Shown: piece after piece, positions 25,151 to 33,688 of the stretch
Numbering within the stretch: position 1 is the stretch's first letter
Layout: each line of letters opens with the position of its first letter
Assembly (NCBI GenBank): GCA_030835345.1
Contig: JAURPH010000011.1
Location: 1-64,000 of the forward strand
DNA: 64,000 nt
DNA from: Thermodesulfobacteriota bacterium
GTDB taxonomy: Bacteria; Desulfobacterota_D; UBA1144
Direction of reading: 5' to 3'
Translations under genes and position numbers: made by a program
The notes under the pieces: generated by a model
The model's input: the letters and a program-made list of their open reading frames with translations, nothing else
Told to the model about the DNA's origin: nothing
Database searches by the model: none

Positions 25151-26258
25151 GCATTTTATCATCGAATTTTACTGCCCAGGCATCTATGCCACCAGCTAAA
25201 TTTCTAACCTTCTTATAGCCCATGCCTTTTAACATTCTCGCGGCTTGGAGACTTCTCATCCCATGATGACAGTATACGATTATATCGTCAGCTGTATCTA
25301 GTTCATGAACCCTTGAAGTTAAATCGCCTAAGGGTATCAACTTAGAATCAGGTAGGCTACAAATTTCATACTCACCCGGTTCCCTAACGTCCAATAAGGT
25401 AAATTTTGGATTATCTTTTTGAATATTTTTTAAATCATCCACTGTTATTTCAAGCTCATCTTCTTTATCATCAGAAACATTAATCCCACAAAACTCTTCA
25501 TAATCAATAAGCTTCTCTACTTTTGGTGTATCTGGATTTTTTCTTAATTTGATTTCTCTAAAAGACATCTTTAATGAATCATAAAGCATAAGTCTACCAC
25601 TAAGGGTCTCACCAACACCTAAAAGAATTTTAACTGTTTCAGTGGCTTGAATAACACCTATAATGCCTGGAAGTATTCCTAAAACTCCACCTTCAGCACA
25701 AGATGGAACCATTCCAGGCGGTGGTGGCTCAGGATATAAATCTCTATAATGTGGGCCACCTTTATAGTTGAAAACAGTAGCTTGTCCCTCAAATCGGAAA
25801 ATGCTGCCATAGACATTTGGTTTATTTAAAATAACACATGCGTCATTAACCAGATATCTTGTAGCAAAATTATCAGTACCATCAACAATTACATCATAAT
25901 CTTTAAATATGTCGAGTGCATTATCTGAAGTAAGCCTTAAATTGTAAGTATTGATATTGATATCAGAATTTAGCTCTAACAATCGTTTTTTCGCAGATTC
26001 AACTTTTAATTCTCCAACTCGTTCTTCCGCATGCAATATTTGCCTTTGTAAATTACTTAGATCAACCACATCAAAATCAACTATTCCAATAGTCCCAATT
26101 CCTGCTGAGGCAAGATATAAAGCTAAGGGCGAACCAAGACCACCAGCACCAATACATAAGACCTTAGATTGAGCTAATTTTTCTTGCCCTTTAACTCCTA
26201 CTTCTGGCATAATTAAATGCCTACTATATCTACCGATTTGATTTTTTGATAATCCCAT
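25140..26258 (-). CDS. MoeB/ThiF-type adenylyltransferase fused to rhodanese domain
   Basis: E1-like enzyme that adenylates, and via its rhodanese domain can sulfurate, the C-terminal Gly-Gly of a ubiquitin-like sulfur carrier (MoaD or ThiS); MoeZ/MOCS3 architecture, 372 residues. Nucleotide-binding GAGGLGSPLALYLASAG near residue 37, VDGTDNFATRYLVND, and C-terminal rhodanese with active-site CHHGMRS near residue 340. The two CxxC zinc pairs of the family are missing: the usual CYRC is HYRD before LYPEPPPPG, and the segment before LIDYEEFCG has no CPVC. AAGGAG precedes the ATG. Confidence 0.9.
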   Translation of the reverse strand: MGLSKNQIGRYSRHLIMPEVGVKGQEKLAQSKVLCIGAGGLGSPLALYLASAGIGTIGIVDFDVVDLSNLQRQILHAEERVGELKVESAKKRLLELNSDININTYNLRLTSDNALDIFKDYDVIVDGTDNFATRYLVNDACVILNKPNVYGSIFRFEGQATVFNYKGGPHYRDLYPEPPPPGMVPSCAEGGVLGILPGIIGVIQATETVKILLGVGETLSGRLMLYDSLKMSFREIKLRKNPDTPKVEKLIDYEEFCGINVSDDKEDELEITVDDLKNIQKDNPKFTLLDVREPGEYEICSLPDSKLIPLGDLTSRVHELDTADDIIVYCHHGMRSLQAARMLKGMGYKKVRNLAGGIDAWAVKFDDKMPRY

Positions 26259-26411
26259 TTCGACTCCTTGAAAGAGAAAAATATAGCATAAAATTAAATT
26301 TTTGAAATTAAGAAAATTTTTTTTAATATATTTTTTTACTTCTCTATTAGCAAATATTCAACGAAGTAACTATTATTATTTGTGTTTTTCAAACTAATTA
26401 AGTAGAATCAG

Positions 26412-26427
26412 TGTAAATTTATTTACA
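26412..26427. promoter_or_regulatory. Palindrome upstream of the H1-like gene
   Basis: TGTAAAT-TT-ATTTACA is a perfect 7-bp inverted repeat with a 2-bp centre, 30 bp before the ATG at 26458 in a 199-bp AT-rich gap. Operator-like, but AT-rich palindromes arise easily in this composition. Confidence 0.35.
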
Positions 26428-26457
26428 TTTTTAAGCCTATTTGGGGTAAGATAAAGG

Positions 26458-26997
26458 ATGAGAGAGACAACTGTTAAAATAAGTGTAACTCAGGATGGGT
26501 TGCTTCCTGAAGAAGTTACACTACTTGGAAAAATATTTTTACCTGCAATACAAAAACAAATTTTACGCTCATGTGGATTTGAAAAAATTGACGATTCCAC
26601 ATTTGCTGGGGTCGTTCCCATAAAAGTTACAGCAAATGCAAAAATGCAAGAAATTGAATTTGAAGTGGGAGCAATTCCTGACTTTAGAAAAAAAGTTGTT
26701 GAATTCATAAATGAAGTGAGTTTATTAGAGTTTGAAGAGCCAGAGCCAGTCAAAGAAGAACCCGAAGTAGAAGTAAAGAAAACTCGTGCTAAAAAGAAAG
26801 TATCTAATGATACTAAGTCAAAAGCTAAAAAAGCAGTTGATAAGCCAGCTGCAAAAAAGGCAGTTGCAAAGCCAGCAACAAAAAAAGCAGCTACTAAGAA
26901 ACCAGTTGCAAAGAAAGCTGCTCCAAAAAAACCAGTTGCTAAAAAATCTGTAGCAAAAAAATCTACTGCTGTAAAAGCAAAGAGGGCTAAAAAATAG
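26458..26997 (+). CDS. Protein with unknown N-terminal domain and histone H1-like Lys/Ala/Pro tail
   Basis: 179 residues. Residues 1-95 form a compact, mixed domain I do not recognise, beginning MRETTVKISVTQDG. An acidic hinge (EEPEPVKEEPEVEVKK) leads to a tail from about residue 105 made of KKAVAKPA/TKKAATKKPVAKKAA-like repeats, as in bacterial histone H1-like proteins and the tails of some nucleoid proteins. DNA or RNA binding is inferred from this tail. Its TAG stop overlaps the likely ATA start of guaB by two bases, so it is the first gene of a three-gene operon with guaB and guaA. Confidence 0.7.
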   Translation: MRETTVKISVTQDGLLPEEVTLLGKIFLPAIQKQILRSCGFEKIDDSTFAGVVPIKVTANAKMQEIEFEVGAIPDFRKKVVEFINEVSLLEFEEPEPVKEEPEVEVKKTRAKKKVSNDTKSKAKKAVDKPAAKKAVAKPATKKAATKKPVAKKAAPKKPVAKKSVAKKSTAVKAKRAKK

Positions 26998-28460
26998 CAT
27001 CAAGAAACAACATTAAAGAATCTTTAACATTTGACGATGTGCTCCTCGTCCCTTCTTATTCGACAATAATGCCTTCAGAAGTAAACGTAAAAACTAGGCT
27101 GACAAAAAAAATACAACTTAATATTCCTATAATAAGTGCTGCAATGGATACGGTTACTGAAGCCAGAACTGCAATTGCAATGGCACAAGAGGGCGGATTA
27201 GGTGTAATTCATAAAAATTTATCTATCGAAGATCAATCATTTGAAGTTGAAAAAGTAAAAAAATATGAAGGTGGAATGATTATTGAGCCGCACACTATAT
27301 CACCAGAGGCTACTGGGCATCAAGCATTGGAAGTAATGACAACTAAAAATTTTACAGGATTACCAGTAACCATAAATGATGGAGACCTTTTAGGTATCGT
27401 GACAATGCGTGATTTAAAATATGAAAAAAATTTACATTTGAAAGTTAAAAAACTAATGACTCCAAAAGATAAATTAATAACTGTTCAAGCAGGTATAGGT
27501 TCTAATGAAGCTAGGGAATTATTGAATAAATATAAAATAGAGAAATTACCAGTTGTTAATAAAAACTTTAAATTGCAAGGTTTGATAACAATGAAAGATA
27601 TCGAGAAGAGTAAGGAGTTCCCTAATTCATCAAAAGATAAACAAGGAAGACTTATAGCTGCAGCAGCAATAGGTGTTGGCCAGGATATGATTGAAAGAGT
27701 ATCTAATTTGGTGAGTTCAGGCTTAGATATAGTGTTTATAGATACTGCTCATGCTCATTCAAAGAAAGTAATTGATTCAGTGAAATTAATTAAAAAGAAG
27801 TTTAAATCATTGGAAATAGTTGCAGGAAATATTGCTACATCTGAAGCAGCTCTTGCTTTAATTAAAGCGGGTGCTGATGCATTAAAAGTTGGTATTGGTC
27901 CTGGTTCAATTTGTACAACAAGGATTATTGCTGGTATAGGTGTTCCTCAAATGACTGCGATTATGGATGTTAGTAGTGTTGCAAAGAAATATAAAATTCC
28001 TGTTATTGCAGATGGCGGAATAAAGTTTTCAGGAGATATAACTAAGGCATTAGCTGCAGGAGCTGACTGTGTTATGATTGGAAATTTATTAGCTGGAACT
28101 GATGAATCACCTGGTGATTTAGTTTTATATCAAGGAAGATCCTACAAGACTTATAGAGGCATGGGCTCAATAGAAGCAATGAAAGAAGGAAGCAAAGATA
28201 GATATTATCAAGAGGATATAATTGACTCTAAACTTGTTCCAGAAGGTATCGAAGGAAGAGTTCCTTACAGAGGCACTACTACTAAAGTTATCTTTCAATT
28301 AGTTGGTGGTTTAAAAGCAGGTATGGGCTATACAGGTTCTAAGAATCTTCTTGAGCTTAAAAAAGCTAACTTTTTGAAATTAACTGGAGCTGGTCTTAAA
28401 GAAAGTCATGTTCACGATGTAGTTATAAGCAGGGAAGCTCCAAATTATTCTTTAGATTAA
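26994..28460 (+). CDS. guaB: IMP dehydrogenase, probable AUA start
   Basis: Oxidises IMP to XMP, the committed step to GMP. The protein has the N-terminal [14 protein letters not shown], two CBS domains (about residues 100-215) and the active-site loop [13 protein letters not shown] with the catalytic cysteine. No ATG, GTG or TTG lies before the essential LTFDDVLL segment; the first GTG (27039) would cut it. An ATA at 26994 gives 488 residues (family length), has AGAGGG at 26981-26986 with a 7-nt spacer, and overlaps the upstream stop as AATAG. An ATT at 27012 is the alternative. Confidence 0.92.
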   Translation: MASRNNIKESLTFDDVLLVPSYSTIMPSEVNVKTRLTKKIQLNIPIISAAMDTVTEARTAIAMAQEGGLGVIHKNLSIEDQSFEVEKVKKYEGGMIIEPHTISPEATGHQALEVMTTKNFTGLPVTINDGDLLGIVTMRDLKYEKNLHLKVKKLMTPKDKLITVQAGIGSNEARELLNKYKIEKLPVVNKNFKLQGLITMKDIEKSKEFPNSSKDKQGRLIAAAAIGVGQDMIERVSNLVSSGLDIVFIDTAHAHSKKVIDSVKLIKKKFKSLEIVAGNIATSEAALALIKAGADALKVGIGPGSICTTRIIAGIGVPQMTAIMDVSSVAKKYKIPVIADGGIKFSGDITKALAAGADCVMIGNLLAGTDESPGDLVLYQGRSYKTYRGMGSIEAMKEGSKDRYYQEDIIDSKLVPEGIEGRVPYRGTTTKVIFQLVGGLKAGMGYTGSKNLLELKKANFLKLTGAGLKESHVHDVVISREAPNYSLD

Positions 28461-28465
28461 TTAAT

Positions 28466-29998
28466 ATGAAATTTAGTAAAGTTTTAATTTTAGATTTCGG
28501 TTCACAAGTTACAAAGTTAATTGCTAGAAATATTAGAGAATTAAACGTCTATTGCGAAATAATACCCTATAAGACTTCATATAAAAAAATACTAGACGAA
28601 AACCCTGATTGTATAATTTTGTCCGGTAGCCCTGCGAGTATTCATGATAAAAAAGCACCTATTTTTGATAAAGAATTGCTTAATTCTAAAATACCAATTT
28701 TAGGTATTTGTTATGGAGCACAGTTATTATCTAAATTATTTAATAGCGATGTTAAAAAATCAAAGATTAGAGAATTTGGCCCTGCTAAATTAAAAAAAAT
28801 TAAAAACGACAAAATTTTATCCAAAATCCCAAATAAAAGTATTTCTTGGATGTCTCATGGCGATACAATTTTTAAATTAGGTTCAAAACTTCAGACTCTA
28901 GCAAAATCTGAGTTTGGCTCTATAGCTATATTTAAGCATAAAACCAAAAAAATTTATGGAACCCAGTTCCACCCAGAAGTTGTTCACACTTCTTTTGGAA
29001 AACAATTTATTTCAAATTTTTTATTTATTATTTCTAACTGTAAAAATAATTGGAAACCTGGAAAGTTAATAAAAAATAAAGTTGAGGAAATTAAACAAAA
29101 AGTTGGAAATAAAAAAGTTATATCAGCAATTTCAGGCGGAGTTGACTCAAGTGTTTCTTCTGTCCTAGTGGCAAGAGCTGTTGGGAATAAGCTGTCTTCC
29201 TTTATCGTTGATACTGGATTAATGAGGAAGGATGAAGTTAAATTGATTCTTCCAAACCTAAAAAAATTGGGTGTTAAGCCAAAAATTATTGATGGATCAA
29301 AATTATTTTTTAAAAAATTAAAAGGTGTTAAAAACCCAGAAAGAAAAAGAAAAATAATTGGAAAAACCTTTATTGAACTTTTTGAGATAGAAGCAAAAAA
29401 ATCAAAAGCTGAATTTTTAGTTCAAGGAACTCTGTATCCTGACGTTATTGAAAGTGTAAGTATAAGCGGCCCATCAGCTGTAATTAAATCCCATCATAAT
29501 GTGGGAGGTTTGCCAAAAAAGATGAACCTATCATTAATTGAACCCTTAAGAGATTTATTTAAAGATGAAGTTAGGGTGTTAGGTAAAAGTTTAGGGATTG
29601 AAAAAGACTTAATTGGAAGACATCCATTTCCTGGCCCAGGACTCGCAATCAGGATTTTAGGAGAAGTAACTCCCGAGAGAGTTAAGATTCTTCAAGAGGC
29701 AGATTCAATTTATGTGAATATTTTAAAAGAAAAGAATTTATATGACATTATATGGCAAGCCTTTTGTGTTTTGATTCCTATAAAAACTGTAGGTGTAATG
29801 GGTGATGAAAGGACATATGAAAATACAATAGCTATTAGGGCTGTTAACAGCACAGATGGTATGACTGCAAGTTGGTCCAGAATCCCTTATGATGTTTTAG
29901 ATCTTATTTCTTCAGAAATTATTAATTCGGTAAAAGGTATTAATAAAGTTGTTTTTGATATATCCAATAAGCCGCCTAGTACTATTGAATGGGAGTAA
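28466..29998 (+). CDS. guaA: GMP synthase (glutamine-hydrolysing)
   Basis: Aminates XMP to GMP. 510 residues: class I glutamine amidotransferase with nucleophile in LGICYGAQLL and the QFHPEVVHT histidine/glutamate, ATP pyrophosphatase P-loop ISGGVDSSV near residue 220, and C-terminal dimerisation domain ending KPPSTIEWE. It begins 5 bp after guaB. Richer in lysine (AAA) than many orthologs, in line with base composition. Confidence 0.97.
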   Translation: MKFSKVLILDFGSQVTKLIARNIRELNVYCEIIPYKTSYKKILDENPDCIILSGSPASIHDKKAPIFDKELLNSKIPILGICYGAQLLSKLFNSDVKKSKIREFGPAKLKKIKNDKILSKIPNKSISWMSHGDTIFKLGSKLQTLAKSEFGSIAIFKHKTKKIYGTQFHPEVVHTSFGKQFISNFLFIISNCKNNWKPGKLIKNKVEEIKQKVGNKKVISAISGGVDSSVSSVLVARAVGNKLSSFIVDTGLMRKDEVKLILPNLKKLGVKPKIIDGSKLFFKKLKGVKNPERKRKIIGKTFIELFEIEAKKSKAEFLVQGTLYPDVIESVSISGPSAVIKSHHNVGGLPKKMNLSLIEPLRDLFKDEVRVLGKSLGIEKDLIGRHPFPGPGLAIRILGEVTPERVKILQEADSIYVNILKEKNLYDIIWQAFCVLIPIKTVGVMGDERTYENTIAIRAVNSTDGMTASWSRIPYDVLDLISSEIINSVKGINKVVFDISNKPPSTIEWE

Positions 29999-30032
29999 AA
30001 TTCACACCCCACAATTCAAGACAAAGCTAATA

Positions 30033-30185
30033 TTAAAATTTGATTAAGGAAATTTCTAATAGATTAGAAATTGTCCAGGCTGCTGATGCTAATAGCTGAA
30101 GATAGTCTCCTAATTCTGCAAGCATAGCACTTATACCAATACCTGCAGGGCCAGCACCAATTATTGCAACATCTAGTTTTTTCAA
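30033..30185 (-). pseudogene. Remnant of an FAD/NAD(P)-binding oxidoreductase
   Basis: A 50-codon frame starting at TTG 30185 with GAGGA six bases upstream. It encodes KKLDVAIIGAGPAGIGISAM, the dinucleotide-binding start of a flavoprotein. After MLAELGDY it jumps to LQLLASAAWTISNLLEIS and stops. Intact members of such families are about 300-500 residues, so an in-frame internal deletion has probably joined N- and C-terminal parts. It lies in the only gap over 300 bp in the window (29999-30310); the rest of that gap is AT-rich with the near-palindrome TTATAATATAACATATATTA and nothing else I can support. Confidence 0.6.
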
Positions 30186-30310
30186 AGTAATTCCTCAGAT
30201 AAGATTCTCAAAATTATAATCTAGTATCTTTAATGTTATAATATAACATATATTATAAGTAATGTGACTAGACGTGCTAAGTCCCTTGAACTATATAACC
30301 CATATAAATA

Positions 30311-30604
30311 TTAGGGTTTTGTTATTTGGGATACACAATGATTAACAATTTTATTAAAATCGTTAGCAAGTGCTCTGTTATTTGGATTATTCTCAAATTC
30401 TATCAAGTCGTTTACACTCCAAGCCTGAGATACCTCACTTACAAAACATCCACAGTAAGCATACCAAGGACCTATTGGATTTTGACCTTGTCTTTTTATC
30501 TCACCAATACATCCTTCATACATATTATCAAGGATTTCTGTATCATTAATTTGAGCTTTAACTTGAAAGGAAAGCAAGAAAAATACTAATAAAAAAATTC
30601 TCAT
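30311..30604 (-). CDS. Small secreted protein, 97 aa
   Basis: Begins with a clear signal peptide (MRIFLLVFFLLSFQVKA, predicted cleavage after residue 17). The mature part of about 80 residues has four cysteines (C32, C51, C53, C90) and the segment WYAYCGCFVSEV, consistent with one or two disulfides in the periplasm. Family not recognised. It is the last of three minus-strand genes after the glycosylase and DUF2256 genes, 26 bp from the latter. Confidence 0.65.
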   Translation of the reverse strand: MRIFLLVFFLLSFQVKAQINDTEILDNMYEGCIGEIKRQGQNPIGPWYAYCGCFVSEVSQAWSVNDLIEFENNPNNRALANDFNKIVNHCVSQITKP

Positions 30605-30630
30605 AAATAAATTTTACATGTATCTCTAAT

Positions 30631-30765
30631 TTATTCATTAGTTTTTTTATTCTTTTTTGATCTACATTTTTTACTGCAATAAATAACAGAGTCCCATATT
30701 TTCTTCCACTTTTTTCTATTCTCAAAACTTCTATTACAAATTGGGCATATTTTAGTTTCTTTCAT
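30631..30765 (-). CDS. DUF2256 family zinc-finger protein, 44 aa
   Basis: Tiny protein with CPIC at 7-10 and CSKKC at 30-34, separated by RKKWKKIWDSVIY. The C-x2-C...KKW...W..V.YC..C pattern is that of DUF2256 and indicates one zinc site. Function unknown. It starts 2 bp after the glycosylase stop, which ties it to that gene. Confidence 0.8.
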   Translation of the reverse strand: MKETKICPICNRSFENRKKWKKIWDSVIYCSKKCRSKKNKKTNE

Positions 30766-30767
30766 AA

Positions 30768-31373
30768 TCAATATTGAACTATCTCTGGATCAACAGTCCT
30801 CCACATATACCAAGTAGCTACACTACAGTAAGGGTTCCACCTTTTCTTAAGCATAGTAAGTTGTTTTTGATTTGGTGGGTAATTAAATTTATAAGTATTT
30901 GAAATAGCTCTTAGAAAACCAATATCCTGAATTGGAAAAATATTTAATCTATTTTGATTAAATAACAAAAACATTTCAGAGCTCCATCGCCCAATTCCTT
31001 TATTTAAGGACAAATAATTTATCGCCTCATCATCTCTCATTTTTTTTAATTTATTTATATTGAATTTCTTATTTATAAAGTTTTGAGAAAGCTCAGTTAT
31101 GTAAATTATTTTTTGTCTAGAAAAGCCACAATCTTTTAAATCATCAATTTCTAAATTGTTTATTTTCTCTGGAGTTATTTTTTTACATTTTAATAAAAGT
31201 TTTTTCCAGACTGAATCAGCAGAGGCAACTGAAACTTGTTGTCCAACTATTGATTTGCATAATGAATAGAATGGATCATTTCTCGATTTAAGCTTCCCAT
31301 CATATTTTCTTATTATCTTAGAAAGCTTTTTATCTTTCATGCATAAGTATTTCCTTGCTTGATTCCAGAACAT
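30768..31373 (-). CDS. DNA-3-methyladenine glycosylase (HhH-GPD, AlkA-like)
   Basis: Base-excision repair glycosylase of 201 residues. SIVGQQVSVASADSVWKKL near residue 42, helix-hairpin-helix LNKGIGRWSSEMFLLF near residue 125, and the catalytic aspartate in FPIQDIGFLRAI. No C-terminal iron-sulfur cysteines, so AlkA- rather than Nth-like. A TATAAT lies about 17 bp upstream of the ATG on the minus strand, in the 22-bp-plus divergent region shared with the methyltransferase. Confidence 0.88.
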   Translation of the reverse strand: MFWNQARKYLCMKDKKLSKIIRKYDGKLKSRNDPFYSLCKSIVGQQVSVASADSVWKKLLLKCKKITPEKINNLEIDDLKDCGFSRQKIIYITELSQNFINKKFNINKLKKMRDDEAINYLSLNKGIGRWSSEMFLLFNQNRLNIFPIQDIGFLRAISNTYKFNYPPNQKQLTMLKKRWNPYCSVATWYMWRTVDPEIVQY

Positions 31374-31395
31374 AAAGTAATTTTACCAACATTAT

Positions 31396-32022
31396 ATGTT
31401 TATAGATAAATTTAAATCTCTTTTTAAGAGTAGGTCGAGGATAGACAACAGCATTCCAAGATTTCAACTTAAAGAAAGAAATGTGAAAAATTGTAAGTTA
31501 TTGCTAAATAGAGATGAATTAATATCTTTAATACCTAAAAATTCCATAATTGCTGAACTAGGGGTTGATAAAGGTGATTTTAGTAAGAAACTGTTAGATG
31601 TTGTTAACCCTAAATTGCTATATTTAGTAGACATGTGGGGGTCAAATAGATATGGAAATGATAAAGCCGATTTTATAAATGATAAATTTAAATCTCAGAT
31701 AGAAAATGAGTCAATAAAAATTTTCCGTTCCGATTCAATTACGGCGGCTGAAAATTTTCAAACTAGTTATTTTGATTTTATTTATATAGATACTGATCAT
31801 TCTTACGAGACAACAATAAAAGAATTGAGAGCTTGGAAAACAAAAATAAAAGACGATGGAATAATCGCTGGCCACGATTATATGATGGGTAATTGGTTAA
31901 AAACACTCAGATATGGAGTCATTGAAGCAGTGCATCAATTTTGTGTTGAAGACAATTGGCAATTAATTTATTTAACAGCTGACCAAACAGAAAATTTAAG
32001 CTTTGCAATTAAAAGAATTTAA
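31396..32022 (+). CDS. Class I SAM-dependent methyltransferase
   Basis: 208 residues with SAM-binding IAELGVDKGDFSKKLL near residue 48, acidic YLVDMWGS at the end of strand 2, and FDFIYIDTDHSYETTIKEL with IIAGHDYM typical of the Methyltransf_24/cephalosporin-hydroxylase-like group. Substrate unknown. Only 22 bp separate its ATG from the divergent glycosylase start; the 3' end overlaps the next minus-strand gene by 4 bp. Confidence 0.8.
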   Translation: MFIDKFKSLFKSRSRIDNSIPRFQLKERNVKNCKLLLNRDELISLIPKNSIIAELGVDKGDFSKKLLDVVNPKLLYLVDMWGSNRYGNDKADFINDKFKSQIENESIKIFRSDSITAAENFQTSYFDFIYIDTDHSYETTIKELRAWKTKIKDDGIIAGHDYMMGNWLKTLRYGVIEAVHQFCVEDNWQLIYLTADQTENLSFAIKRI

Positions 32023-32351
32023 ATTCTTTCCAAAATCCACATTATTCTTTTATTTATTATCTCTTCCTCAACATTATTCTTAACAGAATAAATATTACTA
32101 GGCTTTTTTACTTCTCCATCTATTGTTATCTTCTCATATATAGAATTAGTACTATCACCTTCTGGTTCGATTGCATCATTAATATTTGTATATCCATATT
32201 CAAAAGTGAATTTGTCATATGTAATAAATATAGGAGCAGTAATTGGCTCTTTGTTTACTAGCTCATAAAAATTATTTTTAAAGAGGATGTATAGTTCCTC
32301 CTTAATATATCTCAACCTAATATCATTGAGCTCGTCCTTGTTCATTCCCAC
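32019..32351 (-). CDS. Hypothetical protein, 110 aa
   Basis: Unknown protein, no signal or membrane segment, acidic centre with INDAIEPEGDSTNSIYE. The frame opens at a GTG (32351) and has an ATG two codons later (32345); neither has a good Shine-Dalgarno sequence, so the start is uncertain by two residues. It could be real because the frame is long for this AT-rich sequence and ends against the methyltransferase gene. Confidence 0.5.
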   Translation of the reverse strand: MGMNKDELNDIRLRYIKEELYILFKNNFYELVNKEPITAPIFITYDKFTFEYGYTNINDAIEPEGDSTNSIYEKITIDGEVKKPSNIYSVKNNVEEEIINKRIMWILERI

Positions 32352-32444
32352 GCTAATATATTGCTATAAAAAAAATATTTTTGTAAAAATTATTAATATT
32401 ATTATGTTTAATAGACAACCTCCTGGTAGTCCAGAAAAATACAT

Positions 32445-32627
32445 TTATTTAATATCCTTTTTATTATAGTGTAAAAATAGTCCAATAATAATTATTAGAA
32501 GACCTATAAAAGCAGGTACCTTGAATAAGGCAATAATAAAACCAAATACAGCAAATAGAAGGCCGCCTTGGCCTAAAACTAGAATAAGTATTCCTATAAT
32601 AATTAAATATTTAGTTAATTTACTCAT
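32445..32627 (-). CDS. Small membrane protein, 60 aa
   Basis: Two hydrophobic segments (about residues 7-33 and 37-52) with a basic end HYNKKDIK; a glycine-containing hairpin of two membrane helices. No family recognised. Flanked by small AT-rich gaps. Low-complexity hydrophobic frames can occur by chance, but the charged ends and ATG start argue for a gene. Confidence 0.5.
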   Translation of the reverse strand: MSKLTKYLIIIGILILVLGQGGLLFAVFGFIIALFKVPAFIGLLIIIIGLFLHYNKKDIK

Positions 32628-32653
32628 AAATAATGTTTAATATTATATATTAA

Positions 32654-32743
32654 ATGAAACAATTAATAGAATTGATTAAATCTAAACCGATTTCTTTTAT
32701 TGTTATAGTTCTAGGATTGATTCTGGTTTATTTAGGAATTTAA
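32654..32743 (+). CDS. Possible single-helix membrane peptide, 29 aa
   Basis: ATG frame encoding MKQLIELIKSKPISFIVIVL then GLILVYLGI: a basic amphipathic start followed by one hydrophobic helix to the C-terminus, a common small-protein layout. No Shine-Dalgarno sequence; the stop overlaps the convergent gene end at 32740. Could be chance. Confidence 0.3.
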   Translation: MKQLIELIKSKPISFIVIVLGLILVYLGI

Positions 32744-33006
32744 GATAAATCTTTAGCTATAAATTCAAGAATAGGAGATAGCCCACTTAATTTTATATCC
32801 TGTTTTTTTAGGCTTCCTTCTTTCACCTGTGTTATTACTTCTTGGCAAAAATTATTGAATTCAAAATTGTATTCTTTAAAAAAAGTTTCAGAATCAGTTT
32901 CATTATCTTTTAATGTTGAAAATTCTATTTTTAATTTAAGACCTTTTACTTCTAATGCTTCCCATCTTTCAGAATAACTTTCTAAAAGACTTTTTTCACC
33001 ATTCAC
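32740..33006 (-). CDS. Small hypothetical protein, 88 aa (paralog of its upstream neighbour)
   Basis: Helical, charged protein. The pattern S/D-x-W-x-x-L near residue 13, then a Leu/Lys-rich helix, a Tyr near the middle and VK about 20 residues later, recurs in the 92-residue gene directly upstream, so the two may be diverged tandem duplicates. Its ATG overlaps the upstream stop by one base. Last gene of a four-gene cassette. Confidence 0.6.
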   Translation of the reverse strand: MNGEKSLLESYSERWEALEVKGLKLKIEFSTLKDNETDSETFFKEYNFEFNNFCQEVITQVKEGSLKKQDIKLSGLSPILEFIAKDLS

Positions 33007-33284
33007 TAGTCTTCCTCAACCAAATCTTCTATCTCATCAGCTAAAGCAGAATCAATGTTCCTTACTTCATCAAGAGTATAAAACTGATTTTTTACATTAG
33101 TAGCAATATTTTGTAAATGGGCATCATATATTCTTCTAGCACCTTCATAGTCTTCTCTAATGTCTTCATTGTCTTCATCAGAAGGTTTCGAATTATCATA
33201 TAATTCTTTTAGCTCTTGCCTTCTATCTAATAGTTGTTTCCAGCTATCTCTAAGACTTATTATAATTGCATCTGCTTTGCCCAT
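33006..33284 (-). CDS. Small acidic hypothetical protein, 92 aa
   Basis: Acidic helical protein beginning MGKADAIIISLRDSWKQLLD and ending in an Asp/Glu-rich tail (EIEDLVEED). No known domain. It abuts the DUF4177-like gene upstream (adjacent bases 33284/33285) and overlaps the 88-residue gene downstream by one base, so translation is probably coupled. Likely paralog of the 88-residue protein. Confidence 0.6.
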   Translation of the reverse strand: MGKADAIIISLRDSWKQLLDRRQELKELYDNSKPSDEDNEDIREDYEGARRIYDAHLQNIATNVKNQFYTLDEVRNIDSALADEIEDLVEED

Positions 33285-33488
33285 TTATAAAGCCCTCTTA
33301 AAGTAGCAATTATTATTGTAAACAGAAACAAGCTCCCAACCTTCTTTACCAAGAGAATTAATTTGTTCATGCAATCCTTTTTCAAGTTGTTGAGAATTTT
33401 GTTTATTTTTATTTTCGTAGATATCTAAATCATGACTATCACGATTATTGATATTTGAAAGATTAATTATTTTATATTCGAATTTCAT
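33285..33488 (-). CDS. DUF4177-like small protein, 67 aa
   Basis: Begins MKFEYKIINL and has LHEQINSLGKEGWELVSVYN near residue 40 followed by CYFKR. The EYK-start plus LGKEGWELVSV plus FKR-end layout is the DUF4177 signature. Function unknown. Its ATG overlaps the upstream gene stop as TAATG. Confidence 0.78.
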   Translation of the reverse strand: MKFEYKIINLSNINNRDSHDLDIYENKNKQNSQQLEKGLHEQINSLGKEGWELVSVYNNNCYFKRAL

Positions 33489-33664
33489 TACTCTGAAAGA
33501 TCGACTATCTCTTCATTATCTTCAATTACCACTTCTTCAGCATTATCTGCTACATCTTCTAATGATTCTAAATGTTTTTTATAATCATTATCGGTAATTT
33601 TTTTATCCTTATGTGAAGATGAAATAATCCTTATGTCGAAATTATTTATCGATCTATTATCCAT
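33488..33664 (-). CDS. Small acidic protein, 58 aa
   Basis: Short gene, 58 residues. The N-terminal half is polar and basic with SSSHKDKKITDNDYKKHLES, while the C-terminal half is strongly acidic (EDNEEIVDLSE). No fold recognised. AGGGG lies about 6 nt before the ATG. First gene of the cassette running to 32740; the TAATG overlap with the DUF4177-like gene argues it is translated. Confidence 0.6.
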   Translation of the reverse strand: MDNRSINNFDIRIISSSHKDKKITDNDYKKHLESLEDVADNAEEVVIEDNEEIVDLSE

Positions 33665-33688
33665 TTGAACCCCTATGAAAAATTGAAA

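Noticed and set aside
26818-27003. Phe/Cys/Ser-rich minus-strand frame
   Set aside because: Complement of the Lys/Ala repeat of the H1-like protein.
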